Source: Apophysomyces variabilis
Taxonomy: Eukaryota > Mucoromycota > Mucoromycetes > Mucorales > Mucoraceae
NCBI GenBank assembly: GCA_002749535.1
Contig: MZZL01000396.1
Span: forward strand, 163,144 to 227,143
Direction of reading: 5' to 3'
Length of the DNA: 64,000 nt
This document shows positions 34,561 to 46,793 of the stretch, one piece after another. The position numbers were made by a program, and so were the translations under genes. Positions within the stretch are counted from its first letter, which is position 1. Each line of letters opens with the position of its first letter. The notes below the pieces were generated by a model. The model had not been told where the DNA came from and made no database searches. It worked only from the letters and a program-made list of their open reading frames with translations.

Positions 34561-35631
34561 AATAAACACCGCTTGCATAGCTTCCTAGATAGCGTTCTCC
34601 CATGAAATTATTTTCTTCACAATAACAGAGATCGGGTAGTGCAATAACCTTTACTGCTCCTTCCATATACGCTTTTTATGTTATTGATAGCCATTTTTCT
34701 GTGGTCCTTGTCTGATTGACTTTTACATACACCATCGATTCAAAGATAAGGTATTCTGCGGCGCTGGTACTTGCAGAAATTAATCACATTGCCTTGTGCA
34801 ATTGAAGTGATAGACGGCACATAATTTGAAGTTTTTGCTTTTCACTCACGATATATGCCCAATCGATACGTAATTGCCTAGCATTCCGGGATGTTTTCAT
34901 CAAATCTGTACTGATATGCATCGGATGGCGTTTAATTTTGGCCTCGTGTCCAAGAGAACCATATCGCTTTTAGATCCGATCTCTCCGCAACATCGAGCTG
35001 CTCAATGCCTCATTATTTGATAAGTGCTCTCTTTGTTTAGGATGTGTACGCAATGGGTAGGACCAGCGTCATAATTGGGAACATTATTATTGGATGGTTT
35101 AAAAGGGGGTGTGATTCTTTCTCACCAGTACTTGGTATTCGATAGCACAACACCACTCATGGTCCGTAAAAGACAGAAAAAGCATGTTGGGAAATGGGCA
35201 CGGGAACTTTACTTAAATATCAAAGTTGGATTGGCTTATCAGTGCCTTGGCACTCGTCGTGTTAGAACTAAATATGCATGCATTATTATATCTTCTTTGG
35301 ACTTCCTCCCCCCCCAAATGAACTGTGTCGTACGCGACAGTGTACGACATTGCTCAAGCTATCGGTCGTGGTAAAACCGTGGTAGATATACACTGCGCTG
35401 AACTGGGATCGCTTTGTGACAAAGCACATAAGCAAAGAGAGACTTCACGCAACTGATCTGGAATACTTTATCTATGCAAGAATACAACGAGAATCGACAT
35501 CGTGCTTTTGCGAAAGGCAGGATACCTGCTTTAGTCGTCCAACACATAAAAAGAAACCCATCAAGATATCTTTCTTTATACTGTTACTTATTTATTAAAT
35601 TATCCGCATGGAATACAGACGTATGAGTCGC
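34561..35631. other. Spacer with further minus-strand coding traces
   Basis: Around 34690-35010 the minus strand shows short plausible segments in several frames (for example MKTSRNARQLRIDWAYIVSE, about 34800-34900), interrupted by stops. They may be the 5' part of the relic at 34306-34560. The remaining sequence shows nothing identifiable. Confidence 0.3.
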
Positions 35632-36838
35632 CTATTGCGAGAAAGCACGGACGACATGATCTACAATTAGTCCAATGGCAAGATGATATTGTGGGGTCTC
35701 GATAGGGTGGGAAAGAAAAGCATGGATTGTTCCCATGATACACACAGCTGCCGTATCCACACCCGCTTCGGTCAACTGGCGTGCGTAGGCTTCTCCTTCG
35801 TCCCGTAGAATATCGCATTCGGCGGTGATGACCAAGGCGGGTGGGAGGCCGGTAAGTTCTTCCTTGGTCGCTATATCCGGGGTAGCCAGTACACTCTTCA
35901 ATTCATTAAGAGGTTTCACAAAATATTTGCTCAACATTTTCTCGGCGTCTGCACGAGCAATCATATATTCGCCGTTACCGTAACGGTTGTAAGAGTCCAA
36001 ATTTTCGCGATTGGCTGTGATACAAGGGTAAATAAGGACTTGTGCGCGTATAGCATGAAGCCCACGTTGTTTGGCCACGACTGAAGAGTGAAAATAAAAG
36101 GGAAAGTTCAGAGGATGGCTTCTTCGAAAGGGAAATGAAACTTACTAGACAAGCCGGCTACCATATTACCGCCGGCTGAGTCACCAGCTAATGCAATTTT
36201 GTTGGGATTGATATACAGAGAAGCATGGTTATCGACAAGCCATTGCAAGGTACTGTAGCATTCTTCATGAGCAACAGGGAAAGTTTCTTCGGGAGCTAGA
36301 CTGTATTCCACAAAAACAACTGCCATTTGACTTTTCACGCAAAGCTTTCAAACAAACAAAAAGAAATACCATCAGTAAGGATTACTGTCTCTTTTTTTTT
36401 TCTTTCTGTTTGTTGGAGATATGCAGAACGTATTTTACTTACATCATGAATTGCTTTTCCATGTGTGTGTCGGCTGCCAAAGACCCAACCTCCTCCATGT
36501 CTATAGAAAAACTGTATTCAGTGTCTGGACAGCTACTAATGGATCACAAGAAAAGATAGAGAAACGGTAACTTACAGGTATAGTATGACTGGTAACTCTG
36601 TGGTTTCGGTACCCAATGGACGCAGAATAATCACATCAATCTGCCTACCGTTCACGGTGATCTTTTTTTCCACCTTATGCACCTCAGGTAAAGATGGTGT
36701 CTGCAGCTTGGCAGTTGCATCTGCGCCAGCACGTAATTCGGCAACTGGAATATCAGCCATCAAAAGGCCCTTCTGAGACTTTTCACACAAAGCGGCATAC
36801 ACAGGATGGAGCACAGGTTTCTTTTCAGTAACAGTCAT
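35632..36838 (-). CDS. HSL-family alpha/beta-hydrolase (esterase), array copy 2
   Basis: Four exons (36838-36576, 36500-36443, 36344-36146, 36080-35632) give 322 residues. It has the complete HSL set: HGGGW at the start of exon 2, GDSAGG in exon 3, and AECDILRDE and GTIHAF in exon 4. No signal peptide. Its introns 1 and 2 and the surrounding exon sequence (about 36150-36670) are essentially identical to those of copy 3 at an offset of 2,807 bp, while the 5' and 3' coding ends differ. This is the signature of recent duplication or gene conversion. Substrate is unknown; the family cleaves short acyl esters. Confidence 0.94.
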
Positions 36839-36879
36839 TTATAAAATAAAAGGTGCGTTGGTGGGTAAGTTAACGGGAT

Positions 36880-38430
36880 GAATAGCAATAACGATGATAA
36901 AGATCAATTTAGCGATGTTCACTCGGTATATTTAAATGAAAAGTTAGGTGACACAAGCTTACGAGAGACTGGAGGGTATTTTTTGCAGTCCGGCCAATGC
37001 ATTCGACCATTTCGTCTAAGTTCGTCCGGTAATTCACCTTACATTCCGGTTTGTTACAGCTGCATAACATTTATCTGAGAAATAACCCGCTTATCAATTC
37101 AAACATAGAGAGAACACTTGAAAAATAGTATTGCACGACCCTTTCCTTTGTGAACATGTGATACTATGTGCCTTCTGAACTCACTGAAACAAGAACTATA
37201 TAACACGTACGTATAAATTTATCAGGCCACGGCTATGATGTGCACTTGTACTCAAATCTCGACTTCAGAAGATGTTAGGTTACACAAACAAACTGCCCGC
37301 AGAATGCTGGCAATCATATTCACCTCTGCGATATTATCGAAAATTTCACGAAATGTCTTTCTATGCCTGCTTTTTCGGTGCTGAAGTCGTTTTGTAATTA
37401 TGCGGTTTTCCAGCTGCCGGGTCCTAGAATGTTCTACTTGTTTGCAACTGAAAATGCTGTTATGCTTATGTAGCCCGGCAAAATCAGTTTCACCGATACG
37501 ATGTTTCACTCTATAAACCCAAGCTATTGTTGTATTTGTCATACTGTAATTAATCGTCCGCTAGTCTAAACAATCTTTATGTGAGTCCCTCACACCATCA
37601 ACACTTCATCCACAGGTAAACCCTGATACATTCAGACATTTAACAAGGATATTCATGATCTAAGACACTAGGACACTCCGCCCTTGATTTTAAGGTACCA
37701 CCGGCACGTTCTGTCTTATGATTGGTGCGACAAGACAATCATGATGAATTACGATCTAGCGTTTTGTCATCATCCCTGGATCGTCTTATTTAGATTCAGC
37801 TATCTGACAGCTTTTCTTGACATTAATAATTGTATCACTGTCGAACTTCTATGATTACTCAGAGCTTACGCATCCTCTGGTTGGTAAGATATCTGACTAA
37901 GCGTCCAAACGGTACGAATATCACTAGTAAACATTCGTAAATGAATCTTAATTCGGAAATAAAGACCCATCAAGAGTCCCAAATTATCTTAAACACGTCT
38001 CTTACTAATTCTTCATCTGTTACTCCAATGGTTCCCAGCTTTGATAATTCAGTGGCCGCCAATGCGTCTTATTGCCTTTAATGCAAAAGTACATAGCAGA
38101 TCAATTCTGTTTCTTTGCCTCGCTGAACAACCGAAGAAAGTCTATCCGAGCCACAGGCACCACATGAGACGTGGTTGACATGAGGCTTTTATGACCAATC
38201 AAAGGCTGTAGAGGTCATGCACGGAGATACAATATCGATGTTACTCTGTTCTTACGTAAGTCCAAAATTACTTGGAATACAATACTGGAACAGCCATTTA
38301 GCTTCATACTCGCGCATAAGCAAAGGAAAAAAGGAGAAGAGGTGTATTATGTCTTGATCTTTATCTCATCGCCAGGAAAGAAACATACAGAGTTTTTTTT
38401 TTTTGCTAGGAGATAAAGAAAGAGGTGACT
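36880..38430. repeat. Intergenic spacer, paralogous to 39700-40790
   Basis: The spacer upstream of copy 2 shares many interspersed blocks, in the same order, with the spacer upstream of copy 3. Examples are GACCAATCAAAGGCTG near 38196 (also near 40559), and the TCTTTCTATGCCTGCTTTTTCGG and mid-spacer AGAAGAGGTGTAT segments. So the duplicated unit includes gene plus spacer. A minus-strand frame at 37252-37542 lies in the paralogous part, but its counterpart (about 40120-40290) reads in a different frame, so I do not call a gene. Confidence 0.6.
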
Positions 38431-38435
38431 ATTTA

Positions 38436-39645
38436 TCACTGAGAGAAAGCACGGACAACATGGTCTACAATTAGTCCAATGGCAAGATTATATTGTGGGG
38501 TCTCGACATTGTGCATAAAGAACCCATGTACCGTTCCAATGGTACGAACGGCTGCCGTATCCACACCCGCTTCGGTCAACTGGCGTGCGTAGGCCTCAGC
38601 TTCGTCCCGTAGAACATCGTATTCCGCTGTAATGACCAAGGCGGGTGGTAGACCAGTGAGTTCTTCCTTGGTCGCTTTATCTGGGGTGGCCAGCACGTCG
38701 TTCAAATCATAAAGAGGCTTTACGAAATAGCTTTTCAGGAAATGCTGGGTTTCTGCTCGGCTAAGAATATATTCGCCGTTACCGTAGAGATTCCAAGAGT
38801 CCAGCTTTTCACGATCCCCTGTGACACCAGGGTAAATAAGGACTTGTGCGCGTATAGCATGAAGCCCACGCTTTTTGGCCACGACTGAAACGTAAAATAA
38901 AATGTTAAGATTCAGAGGTTAGCGCTCCTTGTGAAATGCAAATGAAACTTACTAGACAAGCCGGCTACCATATTACCGCCGGCTGAGTCACCAGCTAATG
39001 CAATTTTGTTGGGATTGATATACAGAGAAGCATGGTTATCGACAAGCCATTGCAAGGTACTGTAGCATTCTTCATGAGCAACAGGGAACGTTTCTTCGGG
39101 AGCTAGACTGTATTCCACAAAGACAATTGCCATTTGACTTTTCACGCAAAGCTTTCAAACAAACAAAAAGAAATACCATCAGTAAGGATTACTGTCTCTT
39201 TTTTTTTTCTTTCTGTTTGTTGGAGATATGCAGAACGTATTTTACTTACATCATGAATTGCTTTTCCATGTGTGTGTCGGCTGCCAAAGACCCAACCTCC
39301 TCCATGTCTATAGAAAAACTGTATTCAGTGTCTGGACAGCTACTAATGGATCACAAGAAAAGATAGAGAAACGGTAACTTACAGGTATAGTATGACTGGT
39401 AACTCTGTGGTTTCGGTACCCAATGGACGCAGAATAATCACATCAATCTGCCTACCGTTCACGGTGATCTTTTTTTCCACCGTATGAACCTTGGGTAAAG
39501 ATGATGTCTGCAGCTTGAATGCTGCATCGAAGGCAGCACGTAATTCGGCAACTGGAGTGCTAATAAGGGAAGGACCCTTCTGATTTTGTTCGCACAGAGC
39601 GGCATACACAGGATGAAGACCAACTTTGTTTTCAGTAACAGTCAT
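38436..39645 (-). CDS. HSL-family alpha/beta-hydrolase (esterase), array copy 3
   Basis: Four exons (39645-39383, 39307-39250, 39151-38953, 38884-38436) give 322 residues. Motifs are HGGGW, GDSAGG, AEYDVLRDE (acid residue) and GTVHGF. The catalytic set is complete. The lid or acid-residue region differs from copy 2 (EYD for ECD, VRTIGTVHGFFMH for VCIMGTIHAFLSH). The stretch from mid exon 1 through intron 2 is nearly identical to copy 2. All four copies are transcribed in the same direction. Confidence 0.94.
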
Positions 39646-39699
39646 CTTCTCAATGAGTTTGGAAAATACAGGATGCGCGTGGTAGGTAAGTTAAACGGA

Positions 39700-40790
39700 T
39701 GAAGAATAACGATAATGATAGCAACGCACTTATCCATGCTAGCCCTGCATTTTAAATGTGAAGTTGGGTATCACAGGCTTAGTGGGAAAGTGACGGATAT
39801 TATTTTTGGTTTGTCAATCCGTTCGATCATTCGATCTAAGCTCTCCCGGCAACTGATCTTCCCATTTCCGATCAATACAATTGCATAACGTTTCTCCAGG
39901 AAAAACCGTTTATGGAATTCAAATAGACAATGTTGAACCTTGTGAACGGTACACTGCTAAGCCCCTTTTTCTTCCTAATGGGATGATACTATGTACCTTT
40001 TAACCTTACTTAAAAAGTACGTGCTTTGACCCCAAATCATGACTTGAGCCAAGGCTAGATAAACGCACACAAGGATTGCCTAATACACTTATTAGTTGCT
40101 TAGTCAAGAAAAGTTGCCAATCATCTTTTCCTGTCGCCAGTTGGTGACAAGCTGAAGGAATGTCTTATCCAATGGCTTTCTCGGTGTTGAAGTTGCGTTA
40201 TGACCATCTGTTATTCCGCTGCCGGATCCTGGAATCTTCTCTAAGGAACATTTAGCCAGTTTAACCGAAGATGCTGTCATGCTTATATAGTCCGGAAAAA
40301 TTAGTTTAAGCGAAGCGATATTACTGTCTACGAAGGGGAAGCTGCTATGCTAACTGTTCAAGCTGTGAAAATACGATGGTCGCCAACGCGTCTTATAGCC
40401 TTCGCTACAAGCACGTCATCTTTCCATTTTGGAATTAAATTTAATTAAGGTATATAACAGGGCAGTTGTGTTTCATTGCCTGCTTGCTTAATCACCAAAG
40501 AGGGTCTACCGGATGCCACAAGTGCCACATAAAACGTATTTGACATCCGGCCTTTTCTGACCAATCAAAGGCTGCAGAGGATCATGCAACAGAGACAGAA
40601 TATTGACATCACTTTCGTGCCAAGTTCTAAATTAAAGTACGGTACAGTGCTGGAATCACACGTCAGCTTTAAAAGTGTCGCATAACTAAAGAAAAAAGAG
40701 AAGAGGTGTATCATGTGTCTGTCTTTATCCCGTCTTCAGCGAAGAAAAATACAGCTTTTTCTCTGCTAGGAGCTAAAAGAAAGAGGTAGC
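39700..40790. repeat. Intergenic spacer, paralogous to 36880-38430
   Basis: Counterpart of the spacer upstream of copy 2, about 450 bp shorter and diverged. No gene called. Confidence 0.55.
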
Positions 40791-40793
40791 TGT

Positions 40794-42022
40794 TTATTTC
40801 TGAGAGAAAGAACGAACAACATGATCTACAATTAATCCAATTGCAAGGTTATATTGTGGGGTCTCGATAGGATGGGCGAAAAAGCCATGCATGGTTCCGA
40901 CAATTCGGACGGCAGTTGCATCCGCACCTGCTTCCGTGATTTGACGAGCGTAGTCTTCCCCTTCATCACGTAAAATATCGCATTCTGCCGTAATGATCAA
41001 AGTTGGAGGCAGACTAGCAAGTTCCTCTTTCGATGCAATTGAAGGTGTAGCCATTACGTCTTGATACTCACTTGGATGCTTGGGGAAATAGCTGTCCATA
41101 AAATAGTTGGCCTCTTTGTGTGTGAGGACATATTCGCCTGAACCATAGAGTTTCCACGAATCCAGATGTTCACGATGAGGAGCTACTGCAGGATACACAA
41201 GAGCCTGGGCTTTGATGACGTCCAGTCCTCGTTGCTTAGAAATAGCTGCAGCAAAAAGAATAGTCTTGAGCTACTTCAGCTTCTCTTACCATGAAACTTA
41301 CTCGCTAGAGCTGCTGCCATGTGTGCCCCACCCGAGTCTCCCATGATGGCAATTTTATCTGCATTTATCTTGACGGATTCCTGGTTATTAACAAGCCATT
41401 CTAACGCAGCGTAACACTCCTCATGCGGGATGGGAAATTTGACTTCAGGAGCTAAGCTGTATTCCACAAAGACCACAGCCATCTTGCTTCTGACACAAAG
41501 CTAAAAAGGATTGCAAAGAGGAAAGAAACATTTTGAAGTAGACGCGTTTCAGCAATTTCGTTAAACATACGAAGATTATTTCCTTACATCATGGATGATT
41601 TTTCCATGTGTGTTTCGGTTACCAAACATCCACCCGCCACCATGCCTGCAATAAATCAAAATCAAAAAAAAAAAAAAAAAGACAAGTTCAAGGTTAAACG
41701 TATCACAGATTTAAAATGAAGGAAGAGATACAAACAAGAAAAAAAGGAATACTCACAGGTAGAATAGGACCGGTAAGGCCTCGTTTTCCGTGCCCAATGG
41801 ACGCAGGACGAGAATAGTCACCTCTCTGTCAGCCACAGTGATCTTCCACTCTTTTTGATGTAGTTCTGGCAACTTGGGCATCAATGAAAGCGCCATGTCA
41901 TTGGTGGCAGCTCGTAACTCATCAGGCGATAGATCCTGAAACTGAGGCCCGTGTTCATGTTGTTCGCAAAGAACCATATAGACAGGATGAAGAGCAATGT
42001 TCTTTGTAGTACTGACTGTCAT
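40794..42022 (-). CDS. HSL-family alpha/beta-hydrolase (esterase), array copy 4
   Basis: Four exons (42022-41757, 41645-41588, 41500-41302, 41245-40794) give 324 residues. It is the most diverged array member but keeps intron positions and phases. Motifs are HGGGWMFGN, AECDILRDEGEDYA and GTMHGF. The nucleophile elbow reads GDSGGAH instead of GDSAGG, retaining GxSxG. The exon-1 sequence is repeated exactly at 42986-43249 by the 1,227-bp duplication described separately, so that second exon 1 should not be counted as another gene. Confidence 0.92.
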
Positions 42023-44212
42023 ATTACTTAAGGCGAAGAAGAATAAAAGAAAAGGCGTGTGAAAAAAAAACTAGAATAACTTGCACCTTTCGGCTTTATA
42101 TAGGTCCAACCTGTGCATTTTTAGATGTATCTCAAAAGCATATCCGAAGGTTTCACTGTAGGTACAAAGAAAAGCTAAACTAAAAGGGTGTATACATATG
42201 TTTCTATGATCACCATGCAAGGGACAAACAGCGGCACTGTTTCTTTTTTGTCTCGTGCAATTTCATCTTCTCGTATTCGGCTTCCTGTTCTAGAACCTGA
42301 ACTCCCCAGAATACAGTATTCTTTGTGCATTATGAGTGGCACAAACAAAGACCATATTCGGATACCGAGCAACGAACTCTTTTTCTCTAAAGCTTGCTCT
42401 ATTTACGTCTTTGTCGGAGAAGCTCTCTCGTTATCCATTCGTAAAGCTGTCTAAACTATGTAGAATTACATCTACCCGTCTGTATTGAGCAAGTGATTCA
42501 TCCTTGATCTGTTACATGCCATAACATCATCAGAAAGAGAGCACATGGTATTTTTTGTTAGCCGCTCTCCCTTTGCTTTTCTTTAGCGGAGTCATGATGT
42601 TTGTTTTACATTTAGGTTTTGCGAACCGTCGTTTTACTGCCTGGTGCCTCTGTATACAAAAAGCTTAAAACCTCGAGGGTACTATGGTCACAGTTGACAC
42701 GAAATAGCTGAAGGTTTTGTTTGTTTCACGTACCTGTGTAACCAGGTGTGATTATACATCGCCCCTCGTACGTTCTGATCCTGGATTCTTGATAGCTCGG
42801 TAAATTTTGCTTTGGCACGAGCACAGTGTATACACCAGTTTGACATAGAATAAGACGGAAATTACTTCCAACATACATGACACAATGATAAGAACTTTAC
42901 ACCAAATAGCTTCTTAACGTTAATGGCTTTAATTACAGCAATGGAACCTCTATCTCGCTTTCGAACCATATACAATGCATAGTTNGTAGAATAGGACCGG
43001 TAAGGCCTCGTTTTCCGTGCCCAATGGACGCAGGACGAGAATAGTCACCTCTCTGTCAGCCACAGTGATCTTCCACTCTTTTTGATGTAGTTCTGGCAAC
43101 TTGGGCATCAATGAAAGCGCCATGTCATTGGTGGCAGCTCGTAACTCATCAGGCGATAGATCCTGAAACTGAGGCCCGTGTTCATGTTGTTCGCAAAGAA
43201 CCATATAGACAGGATGAAGAGCAATGTTCTTTGTAGTACTGACTGTCATATTACTTAAGGCGAAGAAGAATAAAAGAAAAGGCGTGTGAAAAAAAAACTA
43301 GAATAACTTGCACCTTTCGGCTTTATATAGGTCCAACCTGTGCATTTTTAGATGTATCTCAAAAGCATATCCGAAGGTTTCACTGTAGGTACAAAGAAAA
43401 GCTAAACTAAAAGGGTGTATACATATGTTTCTATGATCACCATGCAAGGGACAAACAGCGGCACTGTTTCTTTTTTGTCTCGTGCAATTTCATCTTCTCG
43501 TATTCGGCTTCCTGTTCTAGAACCTGAACTCCCCAGAATACAGTATTCTTTGTGCATTATGAGTGGCACAAACAAAGACCATATTCGGATACCGAGCAAC
43601 GAACTCTTTTTCTCTAAAGCTTGCTCTATTTACGTCTTTGTCGGAGAAGCTCTCTCGTTATCCATTCGTAAAGCTGTCTAAACTATGTAGAATTACATCT
43701 ACCCGTCTGTATTGAGCAAGTGATTCATCCTTGATCTGTTACATGCCATAACATCATCAGAAAGAGAGCACATGGTATTTTTTGTTAGCCGCTCTCCCTT
43801 TGCTTTTCTTTAGCGGAGTCATGATGTTTGTTTTACATTTAGGTTTTGCGAACCGTCGTTTTACTGCCTGGTGCCTCTGTATACAAAAAGCTTAAAACCT
43901 CGAGGGTACTATGGTCACAGTTGACACGAAATAGCTGAAGGTTTTGTTTGTTTCACGTACCTGTGTAACCAGGTGTGATTATACATCGCCCCTCGTACGT
44001 TCTGATCCTGGATTCTTGATAGCTCGGTAAATTTTGCTTTGGCACGAGCACAGTGTATACACCAGTTTGACATAGAATAAGACGGAAATTACTTCCAACA
44101 TACATGACACAATGATAAGAACTTTACACCAAATAGCTTCTTAACGTTAATGGCTTTAATTACAGCAATGGAACCTCTATCTCGCTTTCGAACCATATAC
44201 AATGCATAGTTG
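41759..44212. repeat. Exact 1,227-bp tandem duplication with one N at the join
   Basis: Units 41759-42985 and 42986-44212 appear identical. The sole ambiguous base, N at 42985, is the last base of unit 1 and corresponds to G at 44212. Unit 1 covers exon 1 and the upstream region of esterase copy 4; unit 2 repeats exon 1 with no downstream exons. No substitutions were seen, which fits unmerged overlapping contig ends better than biology. Confidence 0.9.
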
Positions 44213-45248
44213 CATTATAACTCCGTTCTTTCCATTCCCCGAGTAGGAGAGGTATGCATGTCGAACCAATATGGCGTACAATGGCGTAACATGACATAAC
44301 GTGGAATAGGACTAGTAGAGGACAAGATAATAAATAAATTGAATGAGTTCAGGTGAACAGCAAGCCTTTTCACTACAAGGCAACATGAACTGAAGAAAGC
44401 GATTGTGCACGCAGCTAAAATCACGACTTTCTGTTCTCTTCTTTTTGCAAGCATGATTACCTTAACGGCCCTCCTTCATCCTTGCCTTTTCCATTGCGAA
44501 TAAAATATTTTCAGTCGTATGCTGGTTTTGCAATCCGTAACGACAAGCGAAAAGGTATGAGCAACCTTGGGTTACAGGTGCGCAACCATCCATAATTGAT
44601 ACTGATTATTCCGAAAATAAACATTGCCTTCGCATAGAAAATGCTATAGGAGTAGTGCATGATGTGCTACTGTGCTAGTGACGCATGTTTATATTTTGTT
44701 TTCGTCAATATCGAAAGGGCATGGTTTTGGTGTCGAGTTGAGTTTGCACAATGCACTGAATAGATGAGGCAAAAAGTAGGCTCTGACAATCCGAAGCCAT
44801 CTATTAATGTCAAAAGCTAAACAAAAGTTTAGATCATGTTAAAACGATATTGGCTCTTTTAAAAGTTTGTAGGTTGCGAAATCACATTTGTTTAAGAAGC
44901 ATGGTTATAATGATCTGGGAAACTGTCAATCCTGGCTAAACTTTCCAAGAGATATCATTGTTTCTGTCAAAGTTTTGTCAAGGATTGCTTGTTCCGCTGA
45001 GGGAGCCATTGATTGTTATGTGCTTGAGTGTGCACTTTCATTCCAGGTCGATGTCTGTCCTATCTTCTTAGCTTCAATAAAGAAAAGTTGCAGACAATGC
45101 TCTAGTAGCCTTGTCAAGCAAAATTTTCTGGCTCGACTCATATTTCAAAAATATGATGCATTTTAACAAACTTCGCGCTTGGGCTTACTCTTACTACGTT
45201 AAACTTGGCTGTGTAAGTTAAGTTTGGCAATTCTCTCCTCACTATCCC
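44213..45248. other. Unassigned sequence
   Basis: No gene supported. A plus-strand frame at 44888-45166 is not recognisable and may be chance. Confidence 0.4.
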
Positions 45249-45990
45249 TCAATCACGGAAGCGAAAAGACAAAAAAAACAAATAAGGATGAGAGCACCAA
45301 CTGGCAGCAAAGATTAACTTATGCAGTGAACTATCGCTCAACATTTTTAGCACTATACAGTTGGTATTGTTCAAGGAGTTAGTTACAACGTCTGCCAGTT
45401 TTTGTAACGGTTTGTTCAAGCCGAGATTAACTATGTCATACATCTCTGAAGCTTCACCAAGTATTTTCAAGATCTCAGAAAGATACCGATGGCATTGATT
45501 GCCCTATTCTATCTTGCGCCAACTATTCGGTAGAGTGCTTTTGGATGACTTCCGTCGCAATTGCCTGAACAACTTTTGAGCACTGTCTGGCGGTGGACCC
45601 GGTGACCCCCGTTCTTTTGTGATTGACAAAGGCAGCAGATCGTCAATGGTTTATGTGTAGATGCTGATATAAACTACATCGCTTGTATGTCGACAAGCGA
45701 TGAAATTTCAATTGTACTTCGCGCAGCTGCACCAGGACGTCGGATTTGTAGCCTCCAATATTCGTTCCCTTGTTTGAGCGGAGAATGTGCAGACTTGGCA
45801 TTATCAACGTCGAGGAACACGGTTGGGTTATCTGGCGCGTAATGTATTGTATTCTGTCCAAATTGCACATTACCCGAATCTTTTTTCAGGAGAACGCTCT
45901 ATCTACCCAGCATACTGCAAGAAACAGTTCCGACCATCGACTTTCTGATGTTGTGGTAAATGTCCACAATGGTTTTCAAAACGCTCGTAT
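45249..45990 (-). pseudogene. Decayed unknown coding sequence
   Basis: No family recognised. Minus-strand blocks run in order MDTSVLKTIVDIYHNIRKSM, NVQFGQNTIHYAPDNPTVFL, GNEYWRLQIRRPGAAARSTI, then a stop. After it come TIDDLLPLSITKERGSPGPP, PDSAQKLFRQLRRKSSKSTL and, after another stop, MYDIVNLGLNKPLQKLADVV ... LFFLSFRFRD and a stop at 45249. Composition is protein-like in all blocks, but at least two stops interrupt it. Introns cannot be excluded for some breaks. Confidence 0.4.
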
Positions 45991-46793
45991 CCATTTTTCG
46001 TGATGTTTACAACTGATGCATTATGCCAATGCCGCTCATACTCTCCATCCAAGGTACTTACATTGCCATATACTTCAAGGCAGTTGACAGCATAGGCATG
46101 TTAAGGATAGGGATTAGTAAAGCATCTGGTTGTGCGATGTTCGCTCGCATTCATCCGTATTCATTCGTTAGGCGAACAAATGCACAAATAACCGCTGATC
46201 CCAAGTACTTTGAAATTCATTCAAACAGCATACGATTACTCTTCTTTAATTCATGTTAATTCCTGGCATTCCTGTCATTTGGCAATCATTCTATGCGCGT
46301 AAGCAAAATTCCTCGAATCCGTGGAATTAATGGCACAAATTTGATAAAATTTCTAACAGGCTTGCACAATGATATTAAGATCGTATGTATCTGTAGAAGA
46401 ACAAAGAACGCATTTCAGGGGCAGTATTACTTAAAAATGAAGCAGATGCAACAGTAATGTCAGTAGGATTTACATATATGTCCCAACCAGCAACCGTTCA
46501 TCCAGAGAGAAGTTGGTAGACCATCAATATGAGGAGCGACATAGTCAATTCAAAGTGACATCAACTGCAAATGATACTTTTAGTGATGTCTAAAATTATT
46601 ATATCCAACTGCAACTTATACCATGTATTTGGAATATGTTTACAATATAAGCGAGAAAAAAGCATTCACTGTTATTTTTCATTATCAAGCAAAAAATTTA
46701 CAGGTTACAGATTTTCGTTGGCCTATCAACTGTTTTGGCCACGTAGCAATGTAGACTCACACATCGGTCTCTCCGACCAATACGAAGGAGAAC

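Noticed and set aside
35075..35374. Plus-strand 99-codon frame
   Set aside because: No recognisable motif, no intron or promoter context, and adjoining minus-strand relics make it likely a shadow.
42950..43249. Apparent fifth esterase gene (exon 1 only)
   Set aside because: Exact repeat of copy 4 exon 1 within the 1,227-bp duplication with an N at the joint; no downstream exons follow.
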